A stretch of 64,000 bases of DNA from Nannocystis punicea (GCF_026965555.1 NZ_CP114040.1:806001-870000); one strand, 5' to 3'. Counted from the stretch's first letter, positions 52,897 to 61,521 are shown. Numbers and translations: made by a program. Notes: generated by a model from the letters alone, not told the origin.

Positions 52897-53536
52897 GAGG
52901 ACATGTCTGAAGATGACTGACTCGAACGACATGTCCGAAGAGGCAGGTCCAAAGGGACAGCTGGCGCGCGCGGACCGGCCGTGGCGCGGCGACGAGCACG
53001 CGCTGCAGCTGGCGGCCGCGCGCGAGGCCGGGCTGCCGGCGGGGCAGACCGCGATCGACCTCTACACCGAGGGGTTCCGCCGCGGCCTGCAGGAGCGCGA
53101 CCCGGGCGACGGGGCGATCGTGCTGCGCGGGCGCACGGTGCTGCGGGCCGAGGAGATGATGCGCAGCCTCAAGCCGATGCTGCGGTTCCTGCGGATCGGG
53201 CCCGACGCGATCGGCCTGCGCGTGGTCGAGGGCGAGTTCGAACTGCGCGTGGCCGGGCAGGCCGCGGACGCCAGCGAGCCGGTGCAGGGCGCGGTCCGCA
53301 TGGTCCTGTTGATCTGGGTGGCGAGCGGGCTCATCGGCCTCGCGCTGCTCCAGGGCGGCTCGCAGATGGCGGCGCTGTTGGTCTGGGGCGTGGGCCTCCT
53401 GGTCGGGGCCTCGGCGCTGCGGCGCGGGCAGGTCAGCGGGCGCACCATGCTCGCGGCCCGCCTCGCGGTGGGGCTCGGGATCCTCGCCCATGAAGAGCAG
53501 CTCATCTTGCCGCCGGCCGATCGGGGAGGCGCGTGA
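52889..53536 (+). CDS. Membrane protein whose N-terminus is encoded by hairpin elements
   Basis: Up to 215 residues from the ATG at 52889, which overlaps the coaD stop. Alternative ATGs lie at 52913 and 52931. Residues 1-25 (TCLKMTDSNDMSEEAGPKGQ) are translated from a run of dispersed hairpin copies (52899-52962), so they may not be ancestral. The rest is a soluble helical part (DEHALQLAAAREAGLPAGQT), a strand-rich middle and two transmembrane helices (about 140-178). Family not recognised. Its stop overlaps the next small gene (GTGA). Confidence 0.65.
   Translation: MNERTCLKMTDSNDMSEEAGPKGQLARADRPWRGDEHALQLAAAREAGLPAGQTAIDLYTEGFRRGLQERDPGDGAIVLRGRTVLRAEEMMRSLKPMLRFLRIGPDAIGLRVVEGEFELRVAGQAADASEPVQGAVRMVLLIWVASGLIGLALLQGGSQMAALLVWGVGLLVGASALRRGQVSGRTMLAARLAVGLGILAHEEQLILPPADRGGA
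52899..52962. repeat. Three hairpin units at the coaD/membrane-protein junction
   Basis: GACATGTCTGAAG, CGACATGTCCGAAG and GGCAGGTCCAAAGGGACAG follow the coaD stop within 66 bp and supply two of the three possible start codons of the next gene. Confidence 0.7.
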
Positions 53537-53733
53537 CCGTCGTCTCACCGTCGCCGGGGTTGTGCGCCGGCTGCGTGTCGGGGCGGCGCATCGACTCGGC
53601 CAAGGGGTCGACGTTCTGGCGCTGCGCCGAGCACGACCGCGATCCGAGCTGGCCGAAGTATCCGCGCCTGCCGGTGCTGCGCTGCAGTCGTTTCGTCGCC
53701 GGGGAGGTTCCCGCGGGCCCGGCGCAGGGGTAG
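53533..53733 (+). CDS. Small four-cysteine (zinc-ribbon-like) protein
   Basis: A 66-residue protein with CAGC (C11, C14), STFWRC (C31) and a later Cys51, framed by GSTFWRCAEHDRDPSWPKYP and PRLPVLRCSRF. I recall this Cys spacing and the YPRLPV motif from a widespread family of small uncharacterised proteins. A structural zinc site is likely. It starts with GTG, overlapping the stop of the membrane protein by four bases, so it is translationally coupled. Confidence 0.75.
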   Translation: MTVVSPSPGLCAGCVSGRRIDSAKGSTFWRCAEHDRDPSWPKYPRLPVLRCSRFVAGEVPAGPAQG

Positions 53734-53736
53734 ATT
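53731..53736 (+). promoter_or_regulatory. TAGATT before MYXO-CTERM paralogue A
   Basis: The hexamer ends seven bases before the ATG at 53744 and overlaps the stop codon of the preceding small gene. No Shine-Dalgarno. Confidence 0.45.
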
Positions 53737-53743
53737 GTCGGTG

Positions 53744-55000
53744 ATGCGCTCTGTCCGTCCCTGCATCCTCGGGCTGCCGCCGGTGCTGGCGGCGCTGCTC
53801 ACGCCGGCGCTCGCGCGGGCGGGCAACGGGATCCACGAGCGCACCCCGGTGAAGTGGCCGGACGACACCACGTGCATGACGGTGATCGATCGCAGCCAGG
53901 GCGCGGTCGTCCACTTCGACTACGAGATCCCGGCGGAGGACACGATGATCACCGCCGACGAGGTGTCCGACAGCCGGCGGCACCAGTTCGTCGCCTTCTG
54001 CCGCAATCACACGCCGCAGGAGCCGCTGCCGGTGTGGCTGTCGTGGAAGGACGTCGAGATCGCCGACGCCGCGGGGATCTCCGACAAGGCCGACGCGACC
54101 GACCAGGACGTGCTCGAGACGCACTCCATCTACAAGGACTGCTTCTCCCGCGTCACCGGGGACGACGAGCGGCGGCCGATCACCTTCGCCGAGGCGGCCA
54201 AGGGCTTCGACTGGGACACCACGGCGCTGGCGGCCGGGCCCTACATCCTGCAGGGCTACACCTGGGAGCCGGCCTTCAACATTTGGAGCAAGAGGCCCGG
54301 AGTGATCCACGTGGTCGACGGGCCCGATTTGTCCGCGGTCGCGCCGGCGGCGGCGCTGATGAACACCGAGGACTTCCTGTTCGGCGAGGACACTCTGGTG
54401 CTGCACGGCTGCGTGCGGGCGATGCCGGGCTCGACGATGAGCGGCTACTGGGCGGTGACCGGCGCCGACACGCTCGACTGGAAGCCGTTCGCCGAGGGCG
54501 TGCCGATCGACGGCGAGGCGCTCGAGCTGCCGTTCAAGCCGCCGCCCGAGGCGCTGGTGGAGACGGTGGCGCTGCGGGTCGACGTGACCGACCCGATGCA
54601 GCGGACCTTCTCGGCCTTTCCGCAGGCGCTGGTGGTCGTGCTGCCGGGCAGCGGCGACACCACCACCACCGGCAGCGACTGCAGCGACACCAACGCCTTC
54701 ATCGGCAACGAGAGCTGCGGCGAGGCCAGCAGCAGCGGCGGCGACGTCACCGGCGTCGCCAGCAGCACCGGCGAGGCGCCGACCGGGACGACCTCGCCGG
54801 ACGCGACCTCGACGGGCGGGGCCACGACCTCGAGCGACGTCACCGGCGAGTCGGCGTCGACGACCTCCGAGGAGCTGCCGACGCGCGAGAGCTGCGGCTG
54901 TCACAGCGGCGGCCTGGCGGGCTCGTGGGCGTGGACCGGCCTGGTGCTGCTGGGCCTGCGCCGGCGACGACGTGGGGTTTTCGCACCCGCGCGGCGCTGA
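53744..55000 (+). CDS. Secreted MYXO-CTERM protein, paralogue A
   Basis: A 418-residue first member of a four-gene tandem family. It has a signal peptide (about 1-26), then the family domain: RTPVKWPDDTTCMTVIDRS, SRRHQFVAFC, KDCFSRVTGDDERRPITF, YTWEPAFNIWSKRPGVIHVV, GCVRAMPGSTMSGYW and LRVDVTDPMQRTFSAFP. A Ser/Thr/Gly linker follows (about 310-380), then the sorting tail SCGCHSG, a hydrophobic helix (WAWTGLVLLGL) and RRRRRG. Family knowledge of MYXO-CTERM tails implies export, processing near the GCxC motif and display on the cell surface. The domain itself is unassigned; its conserved Cys pairs suggest disulfides. Confidence 0.85.
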   Translation: MRSVRPCILGLPPVLAALLTPALARAGNGIHERTPVKWPDDTTCMTVIDRSQGAVVHFDYEIPAEDTMITADEVSDSRRHQFVAFCRNHTPQEPLPVWLSWKDVEIADAAGISDKADATDQDVLETHSIYKDCFSRVTGDDERRPITFAEAAKGFDWDTTALAAGPYILQGYTWEPAFNIWSKRPGVIHVVDGPDLSAVAPAAALMNTEDFLFGEDTLVLHGCVRAMPGSTMSGYWAVTGADTLDWKPFAEGVPIDGEALELPFKPPPEALVETVALRVDVTDPMQRTFSAFPQALVVVLPGSGDTTTTGSDCSDTNAFIGNESCGEASSSGGDVTGVASSTGEAPTGTTSPDATSTGGATTSSDVTGESASTTSEELPTRESCGCHSGGLAGSWAWTGLVLLGLRRRRRGVFAPARR

Positions 55001-55042
55001 GCGGGCTCGGCTGCACGCGCGGCGCCAGTGGCGACGTCGGAG

Positions 55043-55048
55043 TACACT
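55043..55048 (+). promoter_or_regulatory. TACACT before paralogue B
   Basis: The hexamer ends six bases before the GTG at 55055, supporting that start over the in-frame GTG at 55028. Confidence 0.45.
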
Positions 55049-55054
55049 GGCTGC

Positions 55055-56275
55055 GTGCGAGCTCCCATTCGCGTCGCGCTCGTGATCGTCGGCCTCGCCT
55101 GGCCCGGGCTCGCGCGCGCCGGCAACGGCGGCCACCCGCGCACCCCGGTGAAGTGGCCCGACGACGTGCCGTGCATGACGGTGATCGATCGCAGCCAGTC
55201 GAGCACCCTGCAATTCGAGTACTCGATCCCCTACGAGGACACCGAGCTGACCCCCGACGAATTGCCGACCAGCCGGCGCCACCAATTCGTCGCCTTCTGC
55301 CGCGACGACAGCCCGCAGACGCCGCCGCCGGTGTGGCTGTCGTGGACCGACGCCAATGTCTGGCTCGATTGGGCGGCCGAGAAGATGATCGACGCCGAGC
55401 TGATCGAGGACGACGATGTTCTCGAGACCAACCCGCTCTACAAGGATTGCTTCGTCCGGATCACCGCCGACGACGCGCGCCGGCCGATCACCGAGGCCGA
55501 GGCGATGAAGCCGGTGGTGTGGGACACGACGGGGCTGCCCGCCGGCGCCTGGCGGATCGACGGTTATACGTGGGAGCCCGAGCTCAACCGCTGGTCGCGG
55601 CGGCCGGGCGTGGTCCACGTGGTCGACGGCCCCGACCTCGCCGCGGCCCCGCCCGCGGCGGCGCTGACCAATCCCGAGGGCGCGTTCGTGGTGGCCGGCG
55701 AATCGTACGTGCTCGAGGGCTGCGCGCGGGCGATGCCGGGCTCGACGCTCACCGGTTACTGGGCGCTGGCCGACAGTCTCGAGTGGCAGGAGTTCGCCAG
55801 CCAGCCGCTCGAGGGTGAGGCGATCTCGCTGGCATTCACGCCGCCGCTGGAGGTCGCGCCCGACTCCGTGGTGTTGCGGGTCGACGTCACCGACCCGATG
55901 CAGCGCACCTATTCGACCTACCCGGTGTCGCTGTTGTCGGTGCTCGCGCCGAGCGACCCCTCGACCGGTGGTTGTAGCGACAGCGGGTCGTTCCTCGCCC
56001 AGGGCGGCGAGGAGACCTGCGGGGACAGCGGGAGCACCACGGGGACCAGCGGGGACGGCCCGACGACCGGTGCGGCGACCGATGCGTCGAGCTCGAGCGG
56101 CGAGGGGACGAGCGACAGCGCGACGACGTCGCCGATGACTGGATCCGACCCGAGCGGGTGCGGCTGCCGCAGTGATCGCTCGGGATCGGCGGCGTTATGG
56201 CTGCTGCTGCCGGTCCTCGGGCTCCGAAGGCGCCCGCGGGCGGCGCGCGGGGGCGTGATATCGTTCGACCGATGA
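55055..56275 (+). CDS. Secreted MYXO-CTERM protein, paralogue B
   Basis: About 406 residues from the GTG at 55055. Signal peptide MRAPIRVALVIVGLAWPG, then the same domain as A (RTPVKWPDDVPCMTVIDRS, SRRHQFVAFCRDD, YKDCFVRITADDARRPIT, YTWEPELNRWSRRPGVVHVV, GCARAMPGSTLTGYW, LRVDVTDPMQRTYSTYP). The linker is Ser/Thr/Gly (about 320-370). The tail is GCGCRSD, a helix and RRRPRAARGG. It differs from A by an acidic insertion around WAAEKMIDAELIEDDD. Its stop overlaps the ATG from which paralogue C seems once to have started. Confidence 0.85.
   Translation: MRAPIRVALVIVGLAWPGLARAGNGGHPRTPVKWPDDVPCMTVIDRSQSSTLQFEYSIPYEDTELTPDELPTSRRHQFVAFCRDDSPQTPPPVWLSWTDANVWLDWAAEKMIDAELIEDDDVLETNPLYKDCFVRITADDARRPITEAEAMKPVVWDTTGLPAGAWRIDGYTWEPELNRWSRRPGVVHVVDGPDLAAAPPAAALTNPEGAFVVAGESYVLEGCARAMPGSTLTGYWALADSLEWQEFASQPLEGEAISLAFTPPLEVAPDSVVLRVDVTDPMQRTYSTYPVSLLSVLAPSDPSTGGCSDSGSFLAQGGEETCGDSGSTTGTSGDGPTTGAATDASSSSGEGTSDSATTSPMTGSDPSGCGCRSDRSGSAALWLLLPVLGLRRRPRAARGGVISFDR
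56259..56264 (+). promoter_or_regulatory. TATCGT before paralogue C
   Basis: The hexamer ends seven bases before an ATG at 56272, the same arrangement as before paralogue D. That ATG is now out of frame with gene C. Confidence 0.45.
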
Positions 56276-56300
56276 GGTCGGTCGCGCGACGAGGTGGGTC

Positions 56301-57461
56301 GTGATCGCAGCGACGGCGCTCGCGGTCGTGGTGGCGACGAGCGAGCTCCATCCGCGCACGCCGGTGACCTGGCCCGAAGACACGCCGTGCATGACGGTGG
56401 TCGATCGCAGCAAGGGCAGCGTGCTGCACTTGAGTTACTCGATCCCCTTCGAGGATACGATGGTGTCGCCCCCGCCGGCCGAGGTCGCGGACAGCCGGCG
56501 GCACCAGTTCGTCGCGTTCTGCCGCGGCCACAGCGCGCAGCGGCCGCTGCCGAACTGGCTGTCGTGGACCGACGTGGCGGCGGCGCAGCTCCTCGCAGAG
56601 CCGCCCGAGGACGTCGGCGACGCCGAGGTGCTCGAGACGAGCGGCGAATGGGCGCCGTGCTTTCATCGCATCACGGCCGACGACGCGCGGCGGCCGATCA
56701 CGTTCGCCGCGGCGGCCGAGGGCGTCGATTGGGACACCTCGCTGGTGCCGCCCGGGCCCTACGTGATCGAGGGCTACACCTGGGAGCCGGTGTTCAATCG
56801 CTGGAGCTCGCGGCCGGGCGTGGTCCACGTGGTCGATGGGCCAGGTCTCGAAGTGACGCCGGCGGCGGCGGTGATGACCCGCCAGGATTACGTTTTCGCC
56901 GGCGAGCCGCTGCTGCTCGAGGGCTGCGCGCGGGCGATGCCCGGCTCGCAGCTCCGGGTCTGGTGGTCGATCGCGGACGACATGGAGCTCGACTGGCAGC
57001 CCGACGCCGCCGGGTCGCCGCTGATCGGTGAGACGTTCGCGGTCTCGTTCACGCCGCCGCCCGAGACGTTCGGGCAGATGTTGGCGCTGCGCGTCGATGT
57101 CACCGACCCGGCGCAGCGGACATTCTCGGCGCACCCGCTGCAACTGGTGGCCGCGTTGCCGCCGCCGTGCGAGCGGGGGTTCCTCGGCGACTGCGGCGAG
57201 GATGACTCCGGCACCACGACGGACGCGGAGACGGGCGCGGGCGAGGTCACGAGCGGCCCGGCCGAGCCGGAGCAATCGAGCACCGACGGCCCGCAGTCCG
57301 GTTCATCGTCGACGTCGGGGGCTTCGACCGACGGGTCGCCGATGGAGGATTCGGGACTCGGCGCGCGGGGGTGCTCGTGCGAGTTCGACGCCGCGCCGGC
57401 CCCGACGACGCTCGGCCTGCTCGCAGTGGTGGGTTTGAGCCGTCGGCGCCGCCGCTCGTGA
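56301..57461 (+). CDS. Secreted MYXO-CTERM protein, paralogue C (N-terminus apparently frameshifted)
   Basis: 386 residues from the GTG at 56301, which has GAGGTG upstream. The family domain is complete (HPRTPVTWPEDTPCMTVVDR, SRRHQFVAFC, RITADDARRPITF, YTWEPVFNRWSSRPGVVHVV, GCARAMPGSQLRVWW), with linker and GCSC-helix-RRRRRS tail. The signal peptide from GTG (MIAATALAVVVATS) lacks the usual positive start. The ATG at 56272, correctly placed after TATCGT, opens MRSVARRGGS and stops at 56302-56304, overlapping the GTG. Removing one base near 56291 would fuse them into a normal signal peptide like that of paralogue A. So this is either a recent frameshift rescued by GTG, or a sequencing error. 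Confidence 0.8.
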   Translation: MIAATALAVVVATSELHPRTPVTWPEDTPCMTVVDRSKGSVLHLSYSIPFEDTMVSPPPAEVADSRRHQFVAFCRGHSAQRPLPNWLSWTDVAAAQLLAEPPEDVGDAEVLETSGEWAPCFHRITADDARRPITFAAAAEGVDWDTSLVPPGPYVIEGYTWEPVFNRWSSRPGVVHVVDGPGLEVTPAAAVMTRQDYVFAGEPLLLEGCARAMPGSQLRVWWSIADDMELDWQPDAAGSPLIGETFAVSFTPPPETFGQMLALRVDVTDPAQRTFSAHPLQLVAALPPPCERGFLGDCGEDDSGTTTDAETGAGEVTSGPAEPEQSSTDGPQSGSSSTSGASTDGSPMEDSGLGARGCSCEFDAAPAPTTLGLLAVVGLSRRRRRS

Positions 57462-57467
57462 TATCGT
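57462..57467 (+). promoter_or_regulatory. TATCGT before paralogue D
   Basis: The hexamer ends seven bases before the ATG at 57475, with no Shine-Dalgarno, and follows gene C's stop (57461) directly. Confidence 0.45.
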
Positions 57468-57474
57468 CGAGGCG

Positions 57475-58638
57475 ATGGCGAGTCGGCTGGTCGTCGGTGG
57501 GATCGCGGCGATCGGGTGCCTGGGCGCCGCCGCGACGGCGCGGGCGGACGGCGGCATCTGGCCGCGCACTCCCGCCCTGTGGCCGGACGACACGCCGTGC
57601 ATGACGGTGGTCGATCGCAGCCAGAGCGCGGTGTTGCAATTCACCTACCGGCTCGATCACGAGGACACGTACGTCGAGCCGGAGGAGCTGCCAGGCAGCC
57701 GCCGCCACCAATTCGTCGGCCTCTGCCGCGTCGATCCGTACTGGTGGCTGCCGACGTGGATCTCCCAGGCCGACGTGGCGGCCTGGAACGCGTGGGAGGT
57801 CGGGCTCGATGAGTCGCCGATGGTGGTGGACCCCGAAGATGTCCTCGAGACCAGCAGCGAGTACGGCGATTGCTTCGCCCGGATCACCGCCGACGACGCC
57901 CGACGGCCGATCACGTTCGCCGCGGCCGACGAGGCGGTGACATGGGACACCACGGGCTTGCCGGCCGGGGGTTACGTGATCCGCGGCTACACCTGGCATC
58001 CGCCGTTCAACGCGTGGTCGCGCCCGCGAGTCGTGCACGTGGTCGACGGGCCCGATCCGGCGACGGCGCCGCCGGCGGCCGCGCTGGCGCTCACGGACGA
58101 CTTCTTCTTCGCCGACGAGGGACTGACGATGACCGGCTGCGCGCGGGCCGAGCCGGGCTCGACGTTGCGCGCGTACTGGGCGGACCACCCGCAAGACGGG
58201 GTCAGCTACGAGTGGAACGGCTTCGTCGAGCAGCCGCTGGTCGGCGAGACGTTCGCCCTGACGTTCCTGCCGCCGCCGGAGGCGCTCGAGAAGACCGTGC
58301 TGTTGCGGGTCGACGTCACCGATCCGCAGCAACGCACATTCAGCGCCCACTCGGACCTCCTCGTGACGGTCCTGCCGGGACAGCAGCCGGACTGCTACAA
58401 CTCGTTCCTCTCCTGCATGGACAGCGAGACCGGCGCGAGCCCGACGACCGGCGATGATTCGGGGGCGCAGCCGACGTCGACCGGCGCCGGGGACTCGGCG
58501 GGCGGGCAGACCGGCGAGCCCGCCGGCGGCTGCGGCTGCGCGACGGCCGCGAACGGCGGGGGATGGGCGCTGGCGGGGCTGCTGGCGCTGATGCGGCGCC
58601 GGCGGCTGCGAGGATTGACCGGCGGCGCTGAAAAATAA
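57475..58638 (+). CDS. Secreted MYXO-CTERM protein, paralogue D
   Basis: 387 residues. Signal peptide MASRLVVGGIAAIGCLGAAA, family domain (RTPALWPDDTPCMTVVDRS, SRRHQFVGLCRVD, YGDCFARITADDARRPITF, YTWHPPFNAWSRPRVVHVVD, GCARAEPGSTLRAYW, LRVDVTDPQQRTFSAH). The linker (about 320-355) is shorter than in A. The tail is GCGCATA, a helix (WALAGLLALM) and RRRRLRG. It is the last of the tandem set, and a hairpin element begins directly at its stop codon. Each paralogue has its own start-proximal hexamer, so the four may be expressed separately despite their close packing. Confidence 0.85.
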   Translation: MASRLVVGGIAAIGCLGAAATARADGGIWPRTPALWPDDTPCMTVVDRSQSAVLQFTYRLDHEDTYVEPEELPGSRRHQFVGLCRVDPYWWLPTWISQADVAAWNAWEVGLDESPMVVDPEDVLETSSEYGDCFARITADDARRPITFAAADEAVTWDTTGLPAGGYVIRGYTWHPPFNAWSRPRVVHVVDGPDPATAPPAAALALTDDFFFADEGLTMTGCARAEPGSTLRAYWADHPQDGVSYEWNGFVEQPLVGETFALTFLPPPEALEKTVLLRVDVTDPQQRTFSAHSDLLVTVLPGQQPDCYNSFLSCMDSETGASPTTGDDSGAQPTSTGAGDSAGGQTGEPAGGCGCATAANGGGWALAGLLALMRRRRLRGLTGGAEK

Positions 58639-58657
58639 GATGTCCCGAGAGACAGCT
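58639..58657. repeat. Hairpin element directly after paralogue D
   Basis: GATGTCCCGAGAGACAGCT starts at the base after the TAA stop, the same placement as after the giant gene at 20729. The remaining 58658-58914 hold no gene. Confidence 0.7.
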
Positions 58658-58914
58658 GTACATCGCGGCGAGCTCGGACCTGCCGGCGAGCGGGCGACGA
58701 ATGAGGCCGGACCGCGATCGCGGGCGCGATCGGACGTCCGTGCCACGCGGGCGTGACATTCACCGCGACCGCCAATGGATGGGGGACGCGCCGAGAGCGG
58801 GGTTCCAGGCGGTCGCGCGGCGGGCGGCGCGAGCGTCGGCCAGGGTTCGCGGGGGTCGGCGCGGGAAGCGAGGATCCACACTCGGCCGGCTGTGACGGGC
58901 CTGGGGACGCGGGG

Positions 58915-58920
58915 TAGACT
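58915..58920 (+). promoter_or_regulatory. TAGACT before mtnB
   Basis: The hexamer ends 12 bases before the ATG at 58933. It is the probable promoter of the mtnB-mtnD-ahcY operon. Confidence 0.4.
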
Positions 58921-58932
58921 CCGCGCGCCTCG

Positions 58933-59613
58933 ATGTCCGCAGCGCCCCGCGAAGACGCGTCGAACCAGTCGATTCCCGAGCTCATCTGCGAGCTCTGCCG
59001 GCTGTTCTATCAGCTCGGTTGGGTCAGCGGCACCGGCGGCGGCATCTCGATCCGCGGACCCGAGGGCATTTATATGGCGCCCTCGGGGGTGCAGAAGGAG
59101 CGCTTGCGGCCGGAGGACATCTTCCTGCTGAGCGACCAGGCCACCGGCGAGCACGACTGCGAGGTCGTGCGCGGGCCGGTGACGGGGCTCAAGGTCAGCG
59201 AGTGCCGGCCGCTGTTCTTCAACGCCTATCGCCTGCGCGGCGCCGGCGCGGTGATGCACTCGCACTCGGTGTGGGCGGTGCTGGCGGCGCGGCTGTTCGC
59301 GCCGCAGGGCGGGCCGGGCGAGTTCGTGTGCCAGGGGCTCGAGATGCAGAAGGGCCTGCGCGGGTTCGGTTGCTTCGACACGCTGCGGGTGCCGATCATC
59401 GCCAACACGCCGCGCGAGTCGCAGCTGACGGCGAGCATGGCCGAGGCGATGCTGGCGTACCCCGACGTCGACGCGGTGCTGGTGGCGGGGCACGGGGTGT
59501 ACGTGTGGGGCCGCGACTGGGTGCAGGCCAAGACGCAGGCCGAGAGCTACGACTATTTGTTCCGCGCGGTGGTCGAGTCGCATCGGCTCGGCCTGCCGAT
59601 CGGCGCGAAGTGA
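58933..59613 (+). CDS. mtnB: Methylthioribulose-1-phosphate dehydratase
   Basis: A 226-residue class II aldolase-fold enzyme that dehydrates 5-methylthioribulose-1-phosphate in the methionine salvage pathway (cytoplasm). GWVSGTGGGISIR (29-41) is the phosphate loop. HSH (109, 111) and HGVYVWG (187) give the zinc ligands. LEMQKGLRG and PIIANTPRESQL match the MtnB/APIP-type middle region, and CRPLF (Cys91) matches the substrate-contacting Cys of APIP-like members. First gene of a three-gene operon; mtnD follows after 17 bp. Confidence 0.92.
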   Translation: MSAAPREDASNQSIPELICELCRLFYQLGWVSGTGGGISIRGPEGIYMAPSGVQKERLRPEDIFLLSDQATGEHDCEVVRGPVTGLKVSECRPLFFNAYRLRGAGAVMHSHSVWAVLAARLFAPQGGPGEFVCQGLEMQKGLRGFGCFDTLRVPIIANTPRESQLTASMAEAMLAYPDVDAVLVAGHGVYVWGRDWVQAKTQAESYDYLFRAVVESHRLGLPIGAK

Positions 59614-59630
59614 CGCGGAGGCGAGGGATC

Positions 59631-60089
59631 ATGCAGCTCGGTTGGCTCGAGGACTCACTCCACGGCCCGGACGCGCCGAGCGAGGGGCCGACGCTGGCCG
59701 ACCTCGCGGCCGTCGGGGTGCTCTACGAGCGCCTGCCCGACGACGATTACCAGGGCGCGCTCGACCGCCTGAAGGCGGCCCGCGGCTACGTCGCGCAGGA
59801 CATGATCGAGCTGCGGCCGGACACGCCGAACCTGGACGGGCTGCTGGCCAAGTTCAAGGACGAGCACCTGCACCGCGACGACGAGGTCCGCTTCGTGCTC
59901 GAGGGCGAGGGGATCTTCGACATCCGCGGCCAGGGCGAGCGGTGGATCCGGGTCCAGGTCGAGCGCGGCGACCTGATCGTCGTCCCGGCCGACCTGTATC
60001 ACCGCTTCTTTTTGACCGAGCGGCGGCAGATCCGCTGCGTGCGCCTGTTCAAGGACGCCGCGGGCTGGGTGCCGGAGTACCGCGCTTGA
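59631..60089 (+). CDS. mtnD: Acireductone dioxygenase
   Basis: A 152-residue cupin enzyme that cleaves the acireductone intermediate of methionine salvage with O2, giving the ketoacid precursor of methionine. Metal ligands: H79, H81 and E85 in EHLHRDDEVRFVLEGEGIF, and H124 in ADLYHRFFL. GGAGGCGAGGG precedes the ATG at 59631. The intermediate steps (isomerase MtnA and enolase-phosphatase MtnC, plus MTA phosphorylase or nucleosidase) are not in this window and must lie elsewhere if the pathway is complete. Confidence 0.93.
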   Translation: MQLGWLEDSLHGPDAPSEGPTLADLAAVGVLYERLPDDDYQGALDRLKAARGYVAQDMIELRPDTPNLDGLLAKFKDEHLHRDDEVRFVLEGEGIFDIRGQGERWIRVQVERGDLIVVPADLYHRFFLTERRQIRCVRLFKDAAGWVPEYRA

Positions 60090-60132
60090 TGACGCTGGAT
60101 TCGCATTGTTCGCGAGAGGATCAAGGTAGACG

Positions 60133-61473
60133 ATGACTGCAAGCACTGTGTCGAAGGAAAAGCCGCCCACCACGCCCGACTACAAGGTCGCCGACATGGG
60201 CCTGGCCGATTGGGGGCGCAAGGAGATCGCCCTGGCCGAGAAGGAGATGCCCGGGCTGATGGCGCTGCGCGCCAAGTACGGGGCGGAGAAGCCGCTGAAG
60301 GGGGCCAAGATCGCCGGCTGCCTCCACATGACGATTCAGACGGCGGTGTTGATCGAGACGCTGACGCACCTCGGGGCCGAGGTCCGGTGGTCGTCGTGCA
60401 ATATCTTCTCGACGCAGGACCACGCGGCGGCCGCGATCGCGGCCACCGGCGTGCCGGTGTTCGCGTGGAAGGGCGAGACCGAGGAGGAGTACTGGTGGTG
60501 CGTCGAGCAGACCATCCGCTGGCCCGACGGCAGCCCGCCGAACATCCTGCTCGACGACGGCGGCGACCTGACGCTGGTGCTGCACCGGCCGGAGCACATC
60601 GGCTCGCTCGAGCAATGCCTCGGCGTCAGCGAGGAGACCACCACCGGGGTGCACCGCCTGTATCAGATGGCCGAGCGCGGCGAGCTGAAGATCGCCGCGA
60701 TCAACGTCAATGACTCGGTGACCAAGTCGAAGTTCGACAACCTGTACGGCTGCCGCGAGAGCCTGGCCGACGGCATCAAGCGCGCGACCGACATCATGGT
60801 CGCCGGCAAGGTCGTGGTCGTCGCGGGTTACGGCGACGTCGGCAAGGGCTGCGCCCAGTCGATGCGCGGGTTCGGGGCCCGGGTGCTGGTCACCGAGGTC
60901 GACCCGATCTGCGCCCTGCAGGCGGCGATGGAGGGCTTCCAGGTGACGACGATGGACGAGGCGGCCAGCGTCGCCGACATCTTCGTCACTGCCACCGGGT
61001 GCTGCGATGTCATCACGCTCGAGCACATGCGGAAGATGAAGGACGAGGCGATCGTCTGCAACATCGGCCACTTCGACAGCGAGATCGACGTCGCCGGCCT
61101 CGTCAGCGACAAGTCGGTCCGCGAGATCAACATCAAGCCGCAGGTCGACCGCTTCGTGTTCCCCGACGGCCACGCGATCATCCTGCTGGCCCGCGGCCGC
61201 CTGGTGAACCTCGGCTGCGCCACCGGCCACCCCAGCTTCGTGATGAGCAATAGCTTCACGAATCAGGTCCTCGCCCAGCTGTCGCTCTACACCGAGCGCA
61301 GCCGTTATGCGCGGGGCAAGGTGTACGTGCTGCCGAAGCGCCTCGATGAGGAGGTCGCCCGTCTCCACCTCGGAAAGCTCGGCGCCAAGCTCACCCGCCT
61401 CAGCGACAAGCAGGCCGAATACCTCGGCATCTCGCAGGAAGGTCCGTTCAAGCCCGAGCACTACCGGTACTGA
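60133..61473 (+). CDS. ahcY: Adenosylhomocysteinase
   Basis: A 446-residue S-adenosylhomocysteine hydrolase, which splits SAH to adenosine and homocysteine and so keeps SAM-dependent methylation running. Markers: [52 protein letters not shown], the NAD-binding GYGDVGKG (from Gly232), [11 protein letters not shown] and the terminal KPEHYRY. It lies 43 bp after mtnD, too short a gap for an SAH riboswitch; none is seen before the operon either. Grouping with mtnB-mtnD links both SAM by-products (MTA and SAH) in one transcript. Confidence 0.97.
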   Translation: MTASTVSKEKPPTTPDYKVADMGLADWGRKEIALAEKEMPGLMALRAKYGAEKPLKGAKIAGCLHMTIQTAVLIETLTHLGAEVRWSSCNIFSTQDHAAAAIAATGVPVFAWKGETEEEYWWCVEQTIRWPDGSPPNILLDDGGDLTLVLHRPEHIGSLEQCLGVSEETTTGVHRLYQMAERGELKIAAINVNDSVTKSKFDNLYGCRESLADGIKRATDIMVAGKVVVVAGYGDVGKGCAQSMRGFGARVLVTEVDPICALQAAMEGFQVTTMDEAASVADIFVTATGCCDVITLEHMRKMKDEAIVCNIGHFDSEIDVAGLVSDKSVREINIKPQVDRFVFPDGHAIILLARGRLVNLGCATGHPSFVMSNSFTNQVLAQLSLYTERSRYARGKVYVLPKRLDEEVARLHLGKLGAKLTRLSDKQAEYLGISQEGPFKPEHYRY

Positions 61474-61521
61474 CCCGGACGGCCGCGCCGGGCCTGCCTG
61501 GTGCGCCGATGTCCCGACTGC

